Notes: a model not told the origin generated them from the sequence alone. A DNA stretch of 64,000 nucleotides from DATAEG01 sp051001975 (GCA_051001975.1 JBPCMU010000013.1:1-64000); one strand, 5' to 3'; shown: positions 1-8,873, numbered from the stretch's first letter. Program-made: numbers and translations.

Positions 1-6
1 AACTCC

Positions 7-1407
7 TCAGGCCATGTTGGCGAAGCGGCTGTAGTGGCCTTGGAAGGAGACGGCGATGGTGGCGGTGGGGCCATTGCGGTGCTTGGCGACGATGAGGTCG
101 GCCTCGCCCTGCCGGCTGACGCCGCCCTCGGTTTCGCTGCCCGGGTAGAGGTCTGGGCGGTGCACCAGAATGACGACGTCGGAGTCCTGCTCGATGGAGC
201 CGGACTCACGCAGGTCCGACAGCATCGGTTTCTTGTCGGTGCGCTGCTCGGGGCCACGGTTGAGCTGGCTGAGCGCGACGACTGGCACTTCGAGTTCCTT
301 GGCCAAGAGCTTCATCGACCGGGAGAACTCGCTGACTTCTTGCTGGCGTGACTCGACCCGCTTGCCGCTGGTCATCAGCTGCAAGTAGTCGATCACCACC
401 AGTTCGAGGTTGTGCCGCTGCTTCAACCGCCGCGCCTTCGCCCGGATCTCCATCATCGTCAGGTTGGGCGAGTCGTCGATGAACAGCGGGGCCTTGGCCA
501 GCTCACCGACCCGCCGCGCCATCCGGGACCAGTCCTCGTCGCTCAGGTGACCGTCGCGCATGCTCTTCAGCAGCACCCGGGACTCCGCGGACAGCAGCCG
601 CATCATGATCTCGATGCGCGACATCTCCAGCGAGAAGATCACCGCGGTCTTCTCGTTGTGCACCGACGCCGACCGGGCGATGTCCAGCGCCAGCGTCGAC
701 TTACCGCTACCAGGCCGGCCGGCGATGGTGACCATCTGCCCGGGGTGCAGCCCGTTGGTCAGCCCGTCCAGGTCGACGAAGCCGGTCGGGATGCCGCTGC
801 CCACCTCGCCGTGGCTGATCTTGTCGATGTCGTCGAGGGTCGGCTGCAGCAGGTGCTCGATCGCGATGTAGTCCTCGCTGGTGCGTCGCTCGGTGACGTC
901 GTACACCTCGGCCTGCGCCCGGTCCACGACCTCGTCGACGCTGCCCACCAGATCGCCGGCACCGCTGGCCGCGCCGTAGCCCATCTGCACGATCCGGGTA
1001 CCGGCCTCGACCAACCGGCGCAGGATCGCCTTCTCCGCAACGATCTGCGCGTAGTAGCCGGCGTTCGCCGCCGTCGGCACCGAGGCGATCAGCGTGTGCA
1101 GGTAGGTGGCACCGCCGTTGACCCGGGTCATCAGACCGGTGCGGGTCAGCTCGGCAACGACAGTGATCGCGTCGGCCGGCTCACCTTTGCTGTACAGATC
1201 CAGGATGGAGTCGTAGACGATCTGGTGGGCCGGCCGGTAGAAGTCACCGGCCCGCAGCACTTCGATGACGTCAGCGATGGCGTCCTTGCTCAGCAGCATC
1301 CCGCCGAGTACGGACTGCTCCGCCGCAATGTCCTGCGGAGGCGTGCGGTCATACTCTGCCGATGCCTCGGGCACCGGGCGCAAGCGTGTTTCATCGGGCA
1401 CTGCCAC
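7..1407 (-). CDS. dnaB: Replicative DNA helicase DnaB
   Basis: Hexameric 5'-3' helicase that unwinds the fork and loads primase. The N-terminal primase-interacting domain (about residues 22-125, beginning TPPQDIAAEQSVLGG) precedes a RecA-like ATPase with Walker A GRPGSGKST (about 230-238) and Walker B VVIDYLQL (about 337-344). The frame is open upstream to 1605, but the GTG at 1407 is preferred: a purine-rich GAAGGGGAAG lies about 7 bases upstream and the product then starts MAVPDE, like mycobacterial DnaB. That gives 466 aa, normal for the family. No intein interrupts it, although DnaB is a common intein host. It ends close to the window edge and is followed upstream by DnaA-box-like sites. 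Confidence 0.95.
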   Translation of the reverse strand: MAVPDETRLRPVPEASAEYDRTPPQDIAAEQSVLGGMLLSKDAIADVIEVLRAGDFYRPAHQIVYDSILDLYSKGEPADAITVVAELTRTGLMTRVNGGATYLHTLIASVPTAANAGYYAQIVAEKAILRRLVEAGTRIVQMGYGAASGAGDLVGSVDEVVDRAQAEVYDVTERRTSEDYIAIEHLLQPTLDDIDKISHGEVGSGIPTGFVDLDGLTNGLHPGQMVTIAGRPGSGKSTLALDIARSASVHNEKTAVIFSLEMSRIEIMMRLLSAESRVLLKSMRDGHLSDEDWSRMARRVGELAKAPLFIDDSPNLTMMEIRAKARRLKQRHNLELVVIDYLQLMTSGKRVESRQQEVSEFSRSMKLLAKELEVPVVALSQLNRGPEQRTDKKPMLSDLRESGSIEQDSDVVILVHRPDLYPGSETEGGVSRQGEADLIVAKHRNGPTATIAVSFQGHYSRFANMA

Positions 1408-1624
1408 CAGGGACTTCCCCTTCTTCGTCCCTGCGTGGGGCGACGTAGAACGCGACTCGGTCACGACAGAGTGGTACCCCGACCTACCGACAGATTCGAA
1501 CAGACTCGCCGGTCGATCGGAGTCGATACCCCCGCCGCACCCCGAAGTGGGAAGGTCTCGCCCCTCGCTGAGCCAGACGCTAGGTGGCTGGCCCGGCGCA
1601 ATCAATCCGCCCTGTGCACACAGC

Positions 1625-1752
1625 TGTGGATAACCCTGTGGACGACGCTCCCGAGCATGTTCACAGGCTGGGGACGCGCCTGTGGATTGCGGAGCGGATC
1701 GTCATAGCGGCCCCGCAATAGCGGGCCTGTGCGCAGCACCGGCTGTGGACGA
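1625..1752. promoter_or_regulatory. DnaA-box cluster upstream of dnaB
   Basis: A perfect reverse TTATCCACA box lies at 1625-1633. A near box (TCGTCCACA, reverse) lies at 1637-1645, with weaker ones at 1681-1689 and 1744-1752. The first pair has 12-bp start-to-start spacing, and its surroundings almost match the pair upstream of dnaA at 33726-33746. Family knowledge: actinobacterial DnaA binds TT(A/G)TCCACA. Inference: DnaA control of dnaB or an accessory origin element. Confidence 0.55.
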
Positions 1753-1818
1753 AACAAATTTGGCAACTTTCTTCGCGACCGGGCGCGACACGCCGAGACG
1801 GCGTTTCCTCCAGTGCGC

Positions 1819-2577
1819 TCAGTCGTTCTCAGTGTCAGCCCGGCCGGTGTCGGGCAGGTGCGCACGGAGGAACGCGAGCACCTCATCGACAGCGTCCTGC
1901 TGGCGATGTGCGGTGAGCGTCGAATGCCCTTTGCCGTCGAATTCGACTGCGGTGAACCGCTCGCCCAGCTCGCGCCGCAGTGTTTCGAAGCGGGTACCGG
2001 TCGCCGGGTCCTTGCGGTAGCGCAGACCCAGCACCTGACAACCGTCGGCGACCTTGCTGCGCACCGCCGCCAGGTCTGCCGACGAGAGGTTGAGATCCGC
2101 ACCGCGCGCCCTCCCGATGGCGAAGGGCAGCGAAGGTTGCGCGAGCACCGGCGCGACGATGGGCGCGTCTGCCAGCATCGCCAGGGCAAACCCGCCGGTG
2201 AAGCACATCCCGATCGCACCGACGCCCCGGCCACCCAGTTCCTCGTGCAGTGACCTGGCCAGCGAGCGCAGCCATCCGGCGATCGGAGACGTTCGTCGCA
2301 GCGCCAGCGTGGTGAACTCGCTGCTCACGCAGAGCCGGGCGACCACCCCCACCGTGCGCCGGACGTTCATTGCGGCGCCGGGCGTGCCGAACAGGCTCGG
2401 CATCACCACGGTGAATCCAGCGCCGACGACCTCGTCGGCGAAGCCCAACACCTCGGGAGTGATTCCAGGTATCTCGTGGATGAGTACGACCCCCGGGCCG
2501 CTGCCTTTCCGGTACACCGGATAGGTCCGCGCGCCGTGGGTGACGTCACTCAGCGTCCACGTTGCCAGCTCAGCCAT
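1819..2577 (-). CDS. Dienelactone hydrolase family protein
   Basis: Alpha/beta hydrolase of the DLH family, 252 aa from the ATG at 2577 (the frame stays open to 2640). The nucleophile elbow is GMCFTG with a cysteine (about C125), as in carboxymethylenebutenolidase rather than serine hydrolases. The candidate catalytic histidine is in GKGHST (about H218), with an aspartate near D190. It is cytosolic, with no signal peptide. It ends convergent-free beside dnaB and is transcribed the same way, but its substrate cannot be told from sequence. Confidence 0.85.
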   Translation of the reverse strand: MAELATWTLSDVTHGARTYPVYRKGSGPGVVLIHEIPGITPEVLGFADEVVGAGFTVVMPSLFGTPGAAMNVRRTVGVVARLCVSSEFTTLALRRTSPIAGWLRSLARSLHEELGGRGVGAIGMCFTGGFALAMLADAPIVAPVLAQPSLPFAIGRARGADLNLSSADLAAVRSKVADGCQVLGLRYRKDPATGTRFETLRRELGERFTAVEFDGKGHSTLTAHRQQDAVDEVLAFLRAHLPDTGRADTEND

Positions 2578-2644
2578 CGATCTCAGCCCTCCGCGAGCAC
2601 CCGGTCCCCTGCGCAGGTGACCGTCTCGGCCATCGGGCAACCGA

Positions 2645-3238
2645 TCAGCAGAACCTACCGCCGCCGGCGGCCCCGCCGTCCTGTCGGGTGACGGTAAGCG
2701 AGCAGGGGCTCACCCCGTTGCCGGTCAGCACGCCTCGAATGTCTGTCATCTGAGCACCGGTCAGCGCCGGCGTCCGGGACAGGACGAACGCGCTCCCGCG
2801 ATCCGGTGACACCACGACGGCCCAGTTGTATTGGGGGTCCAGCCCGACGATCTCGTAGTTCGGTCCGCCCAGGTAAATCTGCCTGCCGAAGAGCTTGACG
2901 AACGACACCGTCAGCACCGAGTTCGCCGGCGCGTTCTCGACCCGAGCCCGCCCGCTCACCCGGCTGGTCGTCCCGAAGTACGTCCGGCAAGTGTTCACCA
3001 CACCGACGGTGCCATCCGGTTCCGCGGTGTAAGTGGCCCGAACATTGCGCGCGCACTGGATCTCGAAGATCTGCGGGATGGACGCCACCTGGAACCAGGA
3101 TCCGACATAGCTGTCCAGCTGGACCGACGAGACGGGCGTCACCGGTGCCGGCGCCGCAGATGCGGTTGCCTCGCTACCGAGCCCGAGCGCTATCGCGGTC
3201 ACCACCGCAACCATCCCTAGCCGTCGCACCAGTCTCAT
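2645..3238 (-). CDS. Secreted lipocalin family protein (Blc-like)
   Basis: The 197-aa product from the ATG at 3238 has a signal peptide (MRLVRRLGMVAVV..., cleavage near ASA-A, about residue 29). A bacterial lipocalin domain follows, with the GSWFQVA first-strand signature (about 46-52). Later motifs such as NYEIVGLDPQYNWAVV and the FVLSRTP strand match Blc/VDE-type lipocalins, which carry lipids or other hydrophobic ligands. Cysteines near 62, 85 and the C-terminus could form disulfides. There is no lipobox, so secretion rather than lipid anchoring is likely. GAAGGGAC upstream of the ATG supports the start. Confidence 0.85.
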   Translation of the reverse strand: MRLVRRLGMVAVVTAIALGLGSEATASAAPAPVTPVSSVQLDSYVGSWFQVASIPQIFEIQCARNVRATYTAEPDGTVGVVNTCRTYFGTTSRVSGRARVENAPANSVLTVSFVKLFGRQIYLGGPNYEIVGLDPQYNWAVVVSPDRGSAFVLSRTPALTGAQMTDIRGVLTGNGVSPCSLTVTRQDGGAAGGGRFC

Positions 3239-3322
3239 GGCGGTCCGTCCCTTCGAATGTGGAGGAAAATCTCTCACCAGGCACTACGCACCAACCAACC
3301 GTCCCGGATGCAGCGCACACGC

Positions 3323-3358
3323 CAGAGCCCGGCGCCGCTCACGCGGGGCCGGGCTCTG
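3323..3358 (-). terminator. Hairpin downstream of rplI
   Basis: Perfect inverted repeat with 11-bp arms CAGAGCCCGGC (3323-3333) and GCCGGGCTCTG (3348-3358) and a 14-nt loop, 19 bp beyond the rplI stop. No T-tract follows, as is usual for actinobacterial intrinsic terminators. It also sits upstream of the lipocalin gene, separating the two units. Confidence 0.6.
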
Positions 3359-3376
3359 ATTCGTGCGTTTAGCGAG

Positions 3377-3823
3377 CTACTGCGCGGTGACGGTGAGCGG
3401 CACGGTGGCGACCACGTCGTGCTGCAGGTCGACGCTCACCTCGTGTTTGCCGGTCGTCTTGATGTGCCCCGGCAGTGCGATCCGTTTGCGGTCTACCAGC
3501 GGGCCGCCGGCGGCCTTCACGGCGTCGGCAACGTCGCCCTGGGTGACCGAGCCGAACAGCTTGCCGCCGTCGCCGGCCCGGGCCAGCAGCGTGACCGACA
3601 GGGCCTCGAGCTGACTCTTCAGCTCCTGAGCGTGCCCCACGTCGCGAATCTCCCGGGCATCCTGGGCGCGCTTGATGTGGGTGATCTGCTTTTCCGCACC
3701 CTTGGTCCAGTTGATCGCGTCGCCGCGGGGGACCAGGTAGTTACGGCCGAAGCCGTCGGCGACCTCGACGATGTCGCCGGCGACACCGAGGCCGGTGACC
3801 TCACGCTGAAGGATGAGCTTCAT
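3377..3823 (-). CDS. rplI: 50S ribosomal protein bL9
   Basis: Ribosomal protein L9, 148 aa, the normal length. The N-terminal 23S rRNA-binding domain carries the family signature LGVAGDIVEVADGFGRNYLVP. A helical linker and the C-terminal domain (TTGKHEVSVDLQHDVVATV) follow. It is the last gene of the rpsF-ssb-rpsR-rplI operon, 14 bp after rpsR, with an ATG start. Confidence 0.98.
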   Translation of the reverse strand: MKLILQREVTGLGVAGDIVEVADGFGRNYLVPRGDAINWTKGAEKQITHIKRAQDAREIRDVGHAQELKSQLEALSVTLLARAGDGGKLFGSVTQGDVADAVKAAGGPLVDRKRIALPGHIKTTGKHEVSVDLQHDVVATVPLTVTAQ

Positions 3824-3837
3824 GTCTGCGTCCCCTC

Positions 3838-4074
3838 TCAGCGGGCGGTCGAGGTGTAGGGCAGCAGGGCCATCTCACGGGCGTTCTTGACGGCCTTGGC
3901 GATCTGCCGCTGCTGCTGCGAGGTGACTCCGGTGACCCGGCGGGCGCGGATCTTGCCGCGGTCGGAAATGAACTTCCGCAGCAAGCCGGTGTCCTTGTAG
4001 TCGATGTACTCGATCTTCGCGGCCTTGAGCGGGTTGGCCTTCTTCTTCGGCTTACGAATGGGTGGCTTCGGCAT
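3838..4074 (-). CDS. rpsR: 30S ribosomal protein bS18
   Basis: Ribosomal protein S18, 78 aa, partner of S6 on the small-subunit platform. Typical features are the basic N-terminus (MPKPPIRKPKKKANPL), IEYIDYKDTGLLRKFISDRGKI and the RRVTGVTSQQQRQIAKAVKNAREMALLP tail region. No CxxC zinc motif is present, so this is the zinc-independent form. It is third in the rpsF operon, between ssb and rplI. Confidence 0.97.
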   Translation of the reverse strand: MPKPPIRKPKKKANPLKAAKIEYIDYKDTGLLRKFISDRGKIRARRVTGVTSQQQRQIAKAVKNAREMALLPYTSTAR

Positions 4075-4108
4075 GTCAGGTTGTCTCCGGTATCAGTTCT
4101 GAGTTGGT

Positions 4109-4606
4109 CTAGAAGGGGGGCTCGTCGGACGTGGGTCCGGCAGAGCTCCACGGGTCGTCTCCGCCGGTCGACGCCGTGGCGGAGCCGGCGTCGGAACCGC
4201 CAGAGCCGCCCGAGCCGAAACCGCCGCCGGAGGTGGAGCCGCGCTGAGTGCGGTTCACCTTCGCGGTGGCATACCGCAACGACGGGCCGACCTCGTCGAC
4301 GTCGAGTTCGATGACGGTGCGCTTCTCGCCCTCGCGGGTCTCGAAGCTGCGCTGCTTGAGTCGGCCTGTGACGACCACCCGGGTGCCGCGCTGCAAGGAC
4401 TCGGCGGTGTTCTCCGCGGCCTGCCGCCAGATCGAGCAGCGCAGGAACAGCGCTTCGCCGTCCTTCCACTCGTTGGTCTGCCGGTCGAAGGTGCGCGGCG
4501 TGGATGCGACGGTGAACGAGGCCACCGCGGCGCCACTCGGCGTGAAGCGCAGTTCCGGGTCAGCGGTCAGGTTGCCGACGACTGTGATGACTGTCTCGCC
4601 TGCCAT
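4109..4606 (-). CDS. ssb: Single-stranded DNA-binding protein
   Basis: Essential ssDNA-binding protein, 165 aa. The OB fold spans about residues 1-110 (MAGETVITVVGNLTADPELR... FLRCSIWRQAAEN... VVVTGRLKQRSFE). A Gly/Ser-rich linker follows, and the acidic tail ends in DEPPF, the peptide that recruits DNA-repair partners. A strong AGGAGG sits just upstream of the ATG, only 10 bp after the rpsF stop. Confidence 0.98.
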   Translation of the reverse strand: MAGETVITVVGNLTADPELRFTPSGAAVASFTVASTPRTFDRQTNEWKDGEALFLRCSIWRQAAENTAESLQRGTRVVVTGRLKQRSFETREGEKRTVIELDVDEVGPSLRYATAKVNRTQRGSTSGGGFGSGGSGGSDAGSATASTGGDDPWSSAGPTSDEPPF

Positions 4607-4615
4607 GCCAGCCTC

Positions 4616-4906
4616 CTAGCGGGCGTCGGGGCGCAGGACCTTGGTCCGCAGCACCGACTCGTTGAGGTTCAGTTGCCGATCCAGCTCCAGTACGGCGGAC
4701 GGCTCGGCATTCAGATCGAGAACGGCGTAGATGCCCTCGGCGTGCTTGTCGATCTCGTAGGCGAGTCGGCGCTTGCCCCAGATGTCGATCTTCTCGACCG
4801 TGCCGCCGGCCGTCTTGATCACGTTGAGGAACGTGTCCAGCGACGGGGCGATGGTCCGCTCCTCGAGCGTGGGGTCGAGGATCACCATGACTTCGTAATT
4901 GCGCAC
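4616..4906 (-). CDS. rpsF: 30S ribosomal protein bS6
   Basis: First gene of the rpsF-ssb-rpsR-rplI operon. The frame is open to 5113, but the GTG at 4906 gives the family-typical 96-aa product starting MRNYEVMVILDP, with AGGACTGGG upstream. The later segment WGKRRLAYEIDKHAEGIYAV is the S6 signature. It binds S18 and 16S rRNA on the platform. A candidate structured leader lies in its 5' untranslated region. Confidence 0.96.
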   Translation of the reverse strand: MRNYEVMVILDPTLEERTIAPSLDTFLNVIKTAGGTVEKIDIWGKRRLAYEIDKHAEGIYAVLDLNAEPSAVLELDRQLNLNESVLRTKVLRPDAR

Positions 4907-4931
4907 TGCTACCCAGTCCTCCCATGGACTA

Positions 4932-4967
4932 GAACGGCCGCGGTCTCTCCGCGGCAGGAGGTCGTTC
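4932..4967 (-). ncRNA. Candidate S6:S18 leader stem-loop of rpsF mRNA
   Basis: On the minus strand an outer stem GAACG/CGTTC encloses a CCGCGG-AGAGA-CCGCGG hairpin. The left internal loop is about 8 nt and the right only about 1 nt. This two-helix, asymmetric architecture 25-60 nt before the rpsF start resembles the S6:S18-binding autoregulatory leader known in many bacterial rpsF operons. A covariance-model match was not run. Confidence 0.4.
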
Positions 4968-5034
4968 ACCGTTTGGACGAGATGACCGTGGGCCACGTGG
5001 TGCGGGCGGTCGGCTACGTCAGGCGAACCGGGCA

Positions 5035-5040
5035 ATAATA
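5035..5040 (-). promoter_or_regulatory. Possible -10 box for the rpsF operon
   Basis: TATTAT on the minus strand, about 130 bp upstream of the rpsF start, is an unusually AT-rich hexamer in this GC-rich context. No convincing -35 is seen about 17 bp further upstream. If it is used, the transcript would carry the structured leader at 4932-4967. Confidence 0.35.
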
Positions 5041-5175
5041 CCGGCCAGCCGCTCCCTGGGGGAAATCGTCGCCGCTGACTGTGTACAGCGCGCGGCCTGT
5101 GGACAGAGCTCACTGCATAACCGCGTCCGTCAGGTCAGTCGTTCGGGCGATAGATCGCTGGACAGAAATGCAGCC

Positions 5176-6279
5176 TCAGTGCTTGGCTGCGATGAACCGA
5201 TGCGCGTAGGCGGCCGTCGCCGTGGACAGCATCACCAGCGCCGCAAGTACCCACAAAATCGGCAGCGTCGTGGCCGGATCGGTGGGTTTCGATGCGAGGT
5301 CGACGGTGCGCGCCTTGCCTACAGTCTTGCCGTCGACGACCAGCATCTTGACTGTCTTGCCGTCGACCTTGGTGATCACCACCTGGGTGCCGTCGCCGCC
5401 ACCGGGCGCACCGTTCACATCCCCGTCGTCCCCGCCTCCACCACCGTCGCCACCCTTCGGCACCACCGATGCGGCCACACCCGAGCCGTGCGGCGTGTAA
5501 TCGAGGTACCCGCCGCCCTTGCTGGTCGACCCGCCGTGACTCTTGGTGTTCGCCTTGCTCTTCGAGGTGCCCGGCAGGTTCGGCACATTCACGGTCGGGA
5601 GGTTGCCGCCCGGCACCGAGACCGGCGGCAACTTGTGACCCAGCACGCTGGGATGAATCGTGACGCCCGGGACCTGCACGGAGAGGCCGCACTTGGTGGC
5701 CTTGTCCGACACCACCACCTGCCCGGCCCAGCTCAACGACGAGTCGTCGCCCACGATGCCGGGGACGTTCTGGGATAACGGAACCGTGAGCCCCTTCGGC
5801 AACAAGATCGGGATCTTCAACAAGCTCAGGGAGCGAGCGATCCAGCCGAAGTTGTAGACACCGGAGCGCGGGAACGTCCTGCGGTAGGCGTCCGTGTCGG
5901 TCACCGCGTGCGGATGACCCACCGTCTTGCCCTTCGATGTGGTGTTCTCGTCGGCGAAGGTCACCGTCGTGTTGAAGCTGCCCACGCCGTTGCTGGTCAG
6001 AGTGGCCGGCACCAGCGGCAGCACGTTGTGGATGACGCCGAGGTTGATGCCGGCCAGCGTCGCCCGGAATTCCACGGTGTCACCGGGCTTGATGAAGATT
6101 TGGCTCCCGCCGGCGGACGCCGGGCACCCGTCGGCGACGAGGCCGGTGACGGCCAGCGTGCCGTGCCGAGTGGTGGCTGCTGCGGCGGGACGGTCGGACA
6201 GGAACGCAAAACCGACCGCTACCAGAGCAGCGACGATCACCGCGCCGAGCACGCGGCGGCTTAGCCAATGCACTCGCAC
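5176..6279 (-). CDS. Secreted C-terminally anchored protein of unknown function
   Basis: The 367-aa product from the GTG at 6279 has GGGAGG about 8 bases upstream. An N-terminal signal segment (LSRRVLGAVIVAALVAVGFAF) is followed by a beta-rich region with SQIFIKPGDTVEFRATLAG, which recalls cupredoxin-like or plastocyanin-like folds but shows no clear metal ligands. A linker with VPxxxLP-type repeats (KLPPVSVPGGNLPTVNVP) and a Gly/Asp-rich stretch follow, then a final membrane helix (LPILWVLAALVMLSTATAAYA) with a short basic tail. The layout suggests an outward-facing protein anchored at its C-terminus. Function not recognised. Confidence 0.75.
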   Translation of the reverse strand: MRVHWLSRRVLGAVIVAALVAVGFAFLSDRPAAAATTRHGTLAVTGLVADGCPASAGGSQIFIKPGDTVEFRATLAGINLGVIHNVLPLVPATLTSNGVGSFNTTVTFADENTTSKGKTVGHPHAVTDTDAYRRTFPRSGVYNFGWIARSLSLLKIPILLPKGLTVPLSQNVPGIVGDDSSLSWAGQVVVSDKATKCGLSVQVPGVTIHPSVLGHKLPPVSVPGGNLPTVNVPNLPGTSKSKANTKSHGGSTSKGGGYLDYTPHGSGVAASVVPKGGDGGGGGDDGDVNGAPGGGDGTQVVITKVDGKTVKMLVVDGKTVGKARTVDLASKPTDPATTLPILWVLAALVMLSTATAAYAHRFIAAKH

Positions 6280-6498
6280 GTCCCGTCCTCCCGACCCACC
6301 GACGCCATGGTCACGACGTCCCCGGAACCGTGGCGGCGTCCGTAGACGCGCCCACACTCGTCCAACGACACCGCACCGATGAGGTCACGGATACCGGCCG
6401 ATTGCCGTGCCAAACCAGGACACAACGTACTCCGGGCGGCAACCAGAGCCAGCCGAACGACCCTGCCGGTAGTCGGTACCGAGCACTACCGTGGAGGC

Positions 6499-7275
6499 AT
6501 GCCGCGCATCGGTGCCCACGTCGATTCCGTCGATCCCCTCACTGCTGCCGAGGCCACCGGCGCCGAGGCGATCCAGTTCTTCCTGGCCGACCCGCAGGGC
6601 TGGAAGAAACCCGTCGAACACGAGCACGCCGCCGCACTGCGGGCCACTGACACGACGATCTACATCCACGCGCCGTACTTGGTGAACGTGGCGAGCACGA
6701 ACAACAAGATCAGGATCCCGAGTCGCAAGATCCTCGAGCAGCACGCAGCCGCGGCCGCGGATATCGGGGCCAAGGGGCTGATCGTGCACGGTGGGCACGT
6801 CACCGCGAAGGACGACCCGGCGGTCGGTTTCGACAACTGGCGCAAGACGTTGCAGCGCGCCCAGGAGGCCGGTGGCTACCCGCTGCCGATCCTCATCGAG
6901 AACACCGCCGGCGGCGACAACGCAATGGCCCGCCGCTTCGACCGGCTCGCGATGCTGTGGGACGCGGTCGGGGAGTTCGGTCCCGGCTTCGTACTGGACA
7001 CCTGCCATGCCTGGGCCGGCGGTGAGGAACTGGCCGACGTCGTTGACCGGGTGAAGGCGATCACCGGGCGCATCGACCTGGTGCACGCGAACAACTCGCG
7101 CGACGCGTTCGACTCCGGCGCCGACCGGCACGCCAACTTCGAGTCCGGCACGTTCGACTCCGAACTCATCGCGGCGGTCTGCAAAGAGGCCGGCACCGAC
7201 GTGATCGTGGAGACGCCGGGTGGCCCGGAGGGCCAGGGCGCGGACATCGCCTACCTGCAGAAGCGGCTGCGCTGA
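6499..7275 (+). CDS. nfo: Deoxyribonuclease IV (AP endonuclease Nfo)
   Basis: TIM-barrel AP endonuclease of base-excision repair, 258 aa from the ATG at 6499, with GTGGAGG just upstream. Typical Nfo elements are RIGAHVDS near the N-terminus, IHAPYLVN, GLIVHGGH, ILIENTAGG, VLDTCHAWAGG, DLVHANNSRDAFDSGADRHAN and the final VETPGG. These supply the histidine, aspartate and glutamate ligands of the three-zinc site. It lies divergent to the secreted-protein gene and convergent with the glycosyltransferase gene. Confidence 0.95.
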   Translation: MPRIGAHVDSVDPLTAAEATGAEAIQFFLADPQGWKKPVEHEHAAALRATDTTIYIHAPYLVNVASTNNKIRIPSRKILEQHAAAAADIGAKGLIVHGGHVTAKDDPAVGFDNWRKTLQRAQEAGGYPLPILIENTAGGDNAMARRFDRLAMLWDAVGEFGPGFVLDTCHAWAGGEELADVVDRVKAITGRIDLVHANNSRDAFDSGADRHANFESGTFDSELIAAVCKEAGTDVIVETPGGPEGQGADIAYLQKRLR

Positions 7276-7312
7276 CCGCAGCGGTCGCCGCGACGTCGAT
7301 ACTGAGCGCACG

Positions 7313-8821
7313 TCATGGCGCGCGGTCACCATCAAGATCACCGTCGAGGCCGGTGTCTGTAGCTGACCGCTCGTCCAACGCGGCCTCGCGCGCGGCGGCA
7401 GCCACAGCGAGGCGTCGCTCCTGGCGGCCCACCCGACCCCAGTGATCGACCGCTCCGTCGAACACCCCGCCACCCGGGTCGTCCAGGCCGTCGGCACGCA
7501 CCACGTCCAACTCCGGACGCCACATCTCCCGCACGATCAGGCAGCAGATCGCGATGAGCATGCCGTCACGGATCAGGCACGACACCGCCACCCACCCGTA
7601 GGTCGGCCCGCGGCTGGCGGCGGTGAACGCGTCGCCCGAGGTCGACAGCCACAGCAGCGTCACGATCCACACGATGATCTCGCTGAACTGCCACAGGATC
7701 GCGATTCGCCAGCGCGGCCGAGCCAAGGCCAGCAGTGGCACCAGCCAGAGCGAGTACTGCGGGCTCCACACCTTCGTCGTCAGCAAGAACGCAGCAACGA
7801 CCAGGAACGCCAGCTGGGCGAGACGGGGCCGGGTCGGTGCGTTCAGCCCGAGCCAACTGACAACACCGAGGGCTGCCAGCACCACGACGGCCACAGCCAG
7901 CCCGGGCGGCACCCAGTCGCCCGGGTTCCCGCCGAAGACGCCCACTGTGCGCGCGTAGTGCGCCATCTGCCAAAGAGTGCTCGCCTCCGCCGGGCGGTCG
8001 GAGGAGAACGTGTAGAACTCCTTCCAGCCGGTGAAGTACGCGGCTGCGATGGGCAGGTTGGTGGCCAGCCAAACCGCCCCGGTTGCGACTGTGCACCACA
8101 TCGCACTCCGATAATTACGGGTGCGTACCGCGAGTACCCAGATCGGGATCAGGAGCAGCCCGGGATAGAGCTTTGCCGCGGTACCCAGGCCGAACAGGAT
8201 CCCGGCCGGCACCGGTTTCTCTCGGGACCACGCCCACAACGCCGCGGCGGTGAACGCCATCGCGAGCAGGTCCCAGTTGGAGAAAGCGTGGAAGATCAGC
8301 AACGGACTGGCCGCGAATATTGCGGCGTCGTACGGGCGCCGGCCCGCTGCACCGGCAGTGAACCCAGCCGTCGCCAGCCCGAACAACGCCAGCAGGATGC
8401 AGCTCACGATGCCGAAGACGACGACCGCGTCGTTGGTCTTGTGCAGCGCGACCACCCCGCGGGTGATCTCCGCGCTGGCCCACATGAAGCCGCCGGTCAG
8501 TACCGGGTACTCGACGGCTTGGTCGCGGTAGGGCACCGCGCCGACGTCCAGACGCTCCGCACCCCACAACGGGATGATGTCGGAGTAGCAGGCCTGGGTG
8601 TACTGCCGGTGATTGGCCCATTGCGCGTTGGCGCACGGCGACTTCTGCGCATAGGCGAGCAGCAGCGTCCCGGCGCAGATGACCAGTAGTACGCGTAGCG
8701 GCGTCCAGAACAACGAGGCCGTGGCCGCGTACCGTCCCTTGGGTCCGCCGATCACCCGGCTGGCCCGGGCGATGGTCGGATCCTGCCAGCTCGGGCTGGG
8801 GGGAGCGGCCGGCGATCTCAC
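7313..8821 (-). CDS. GT87-type polytopic glycosyltransferase (DUF2029)
   Basis: The 502-aa multi-span membrane protein (GTG start) has about ten hydrophobic segments. The GT-C/GT87 mannosyltransferase pattern is visible: an early extracytoplasmic acidic stretch (RDQAVEYPVLTGG), then FHAFSNWDLLAMAFTAAALWAWSR, GLGTAAKLYPGLLLIPIWV and KVWSPQYSLWLVPLLALA. Family knowledge: these use polyprenyl-phosphate mannose to build envelope glycans. The place next to ponA matches the mycobacterial Rv0051-ponA1 pair. The C-terminal roughly 60 residues are charged and probably cytoplasmic. Confidence 0.85.
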   Translation of the reverse strand: MRSPAAPPSPSWQDPTIARASRVIGGPKGRYAATASLFWTPLRVLLVICAGTLLLAYAQKSPCANAQWANHRQYTQACYSDIIPLWGAERLDVGAVPYRDQAVEYPVLTGGFMWASAEITRGVVALHKTNDAVVVFGIVSCILLALFGLATAGFTAGAAGRRPYDAAIFAASPLLIFHAFSNWDLLAMAFTAAALWAWSREKPVPAGILFGLGTAAKLYPGLLLIPIWVLAVRTRNYRSAMWCTVATGAVWLATNLPIAAAYFTGWKEFYTFSSDRPAEASTLWQMAHYARTVGVFGGNPGDWVPPGLAVAVVVLAALGVVSWLGLNAPTRPRLAQLAFLVVAAFLLTTKVWSPQYSLWLVPLLALARPRWRIAILWQFSEIIVWIVTLLWLSTSGDAFTAASRGPTYGWVAVSCLIRDGMLIAICCLIVREMWRPELDVVRADGLDDPGGGVFDGAVDHWGRVGRQERRLAVAAAAREAALDERSATDTGLDGDLDGDRAP

Positions 8822-8873
8822 CCGCCGATCCTGTCAGACGGGGTCAACCGCGGTGGAGCACGCACGCCGCAGG

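Noticed and set aside
7442..8689. Long plus-strand frame opposite the GT87 gene
   Set aside because: High-GC mirror frame of a real membrane protein gene; composition is Arg/His/Gln-rich without domains.
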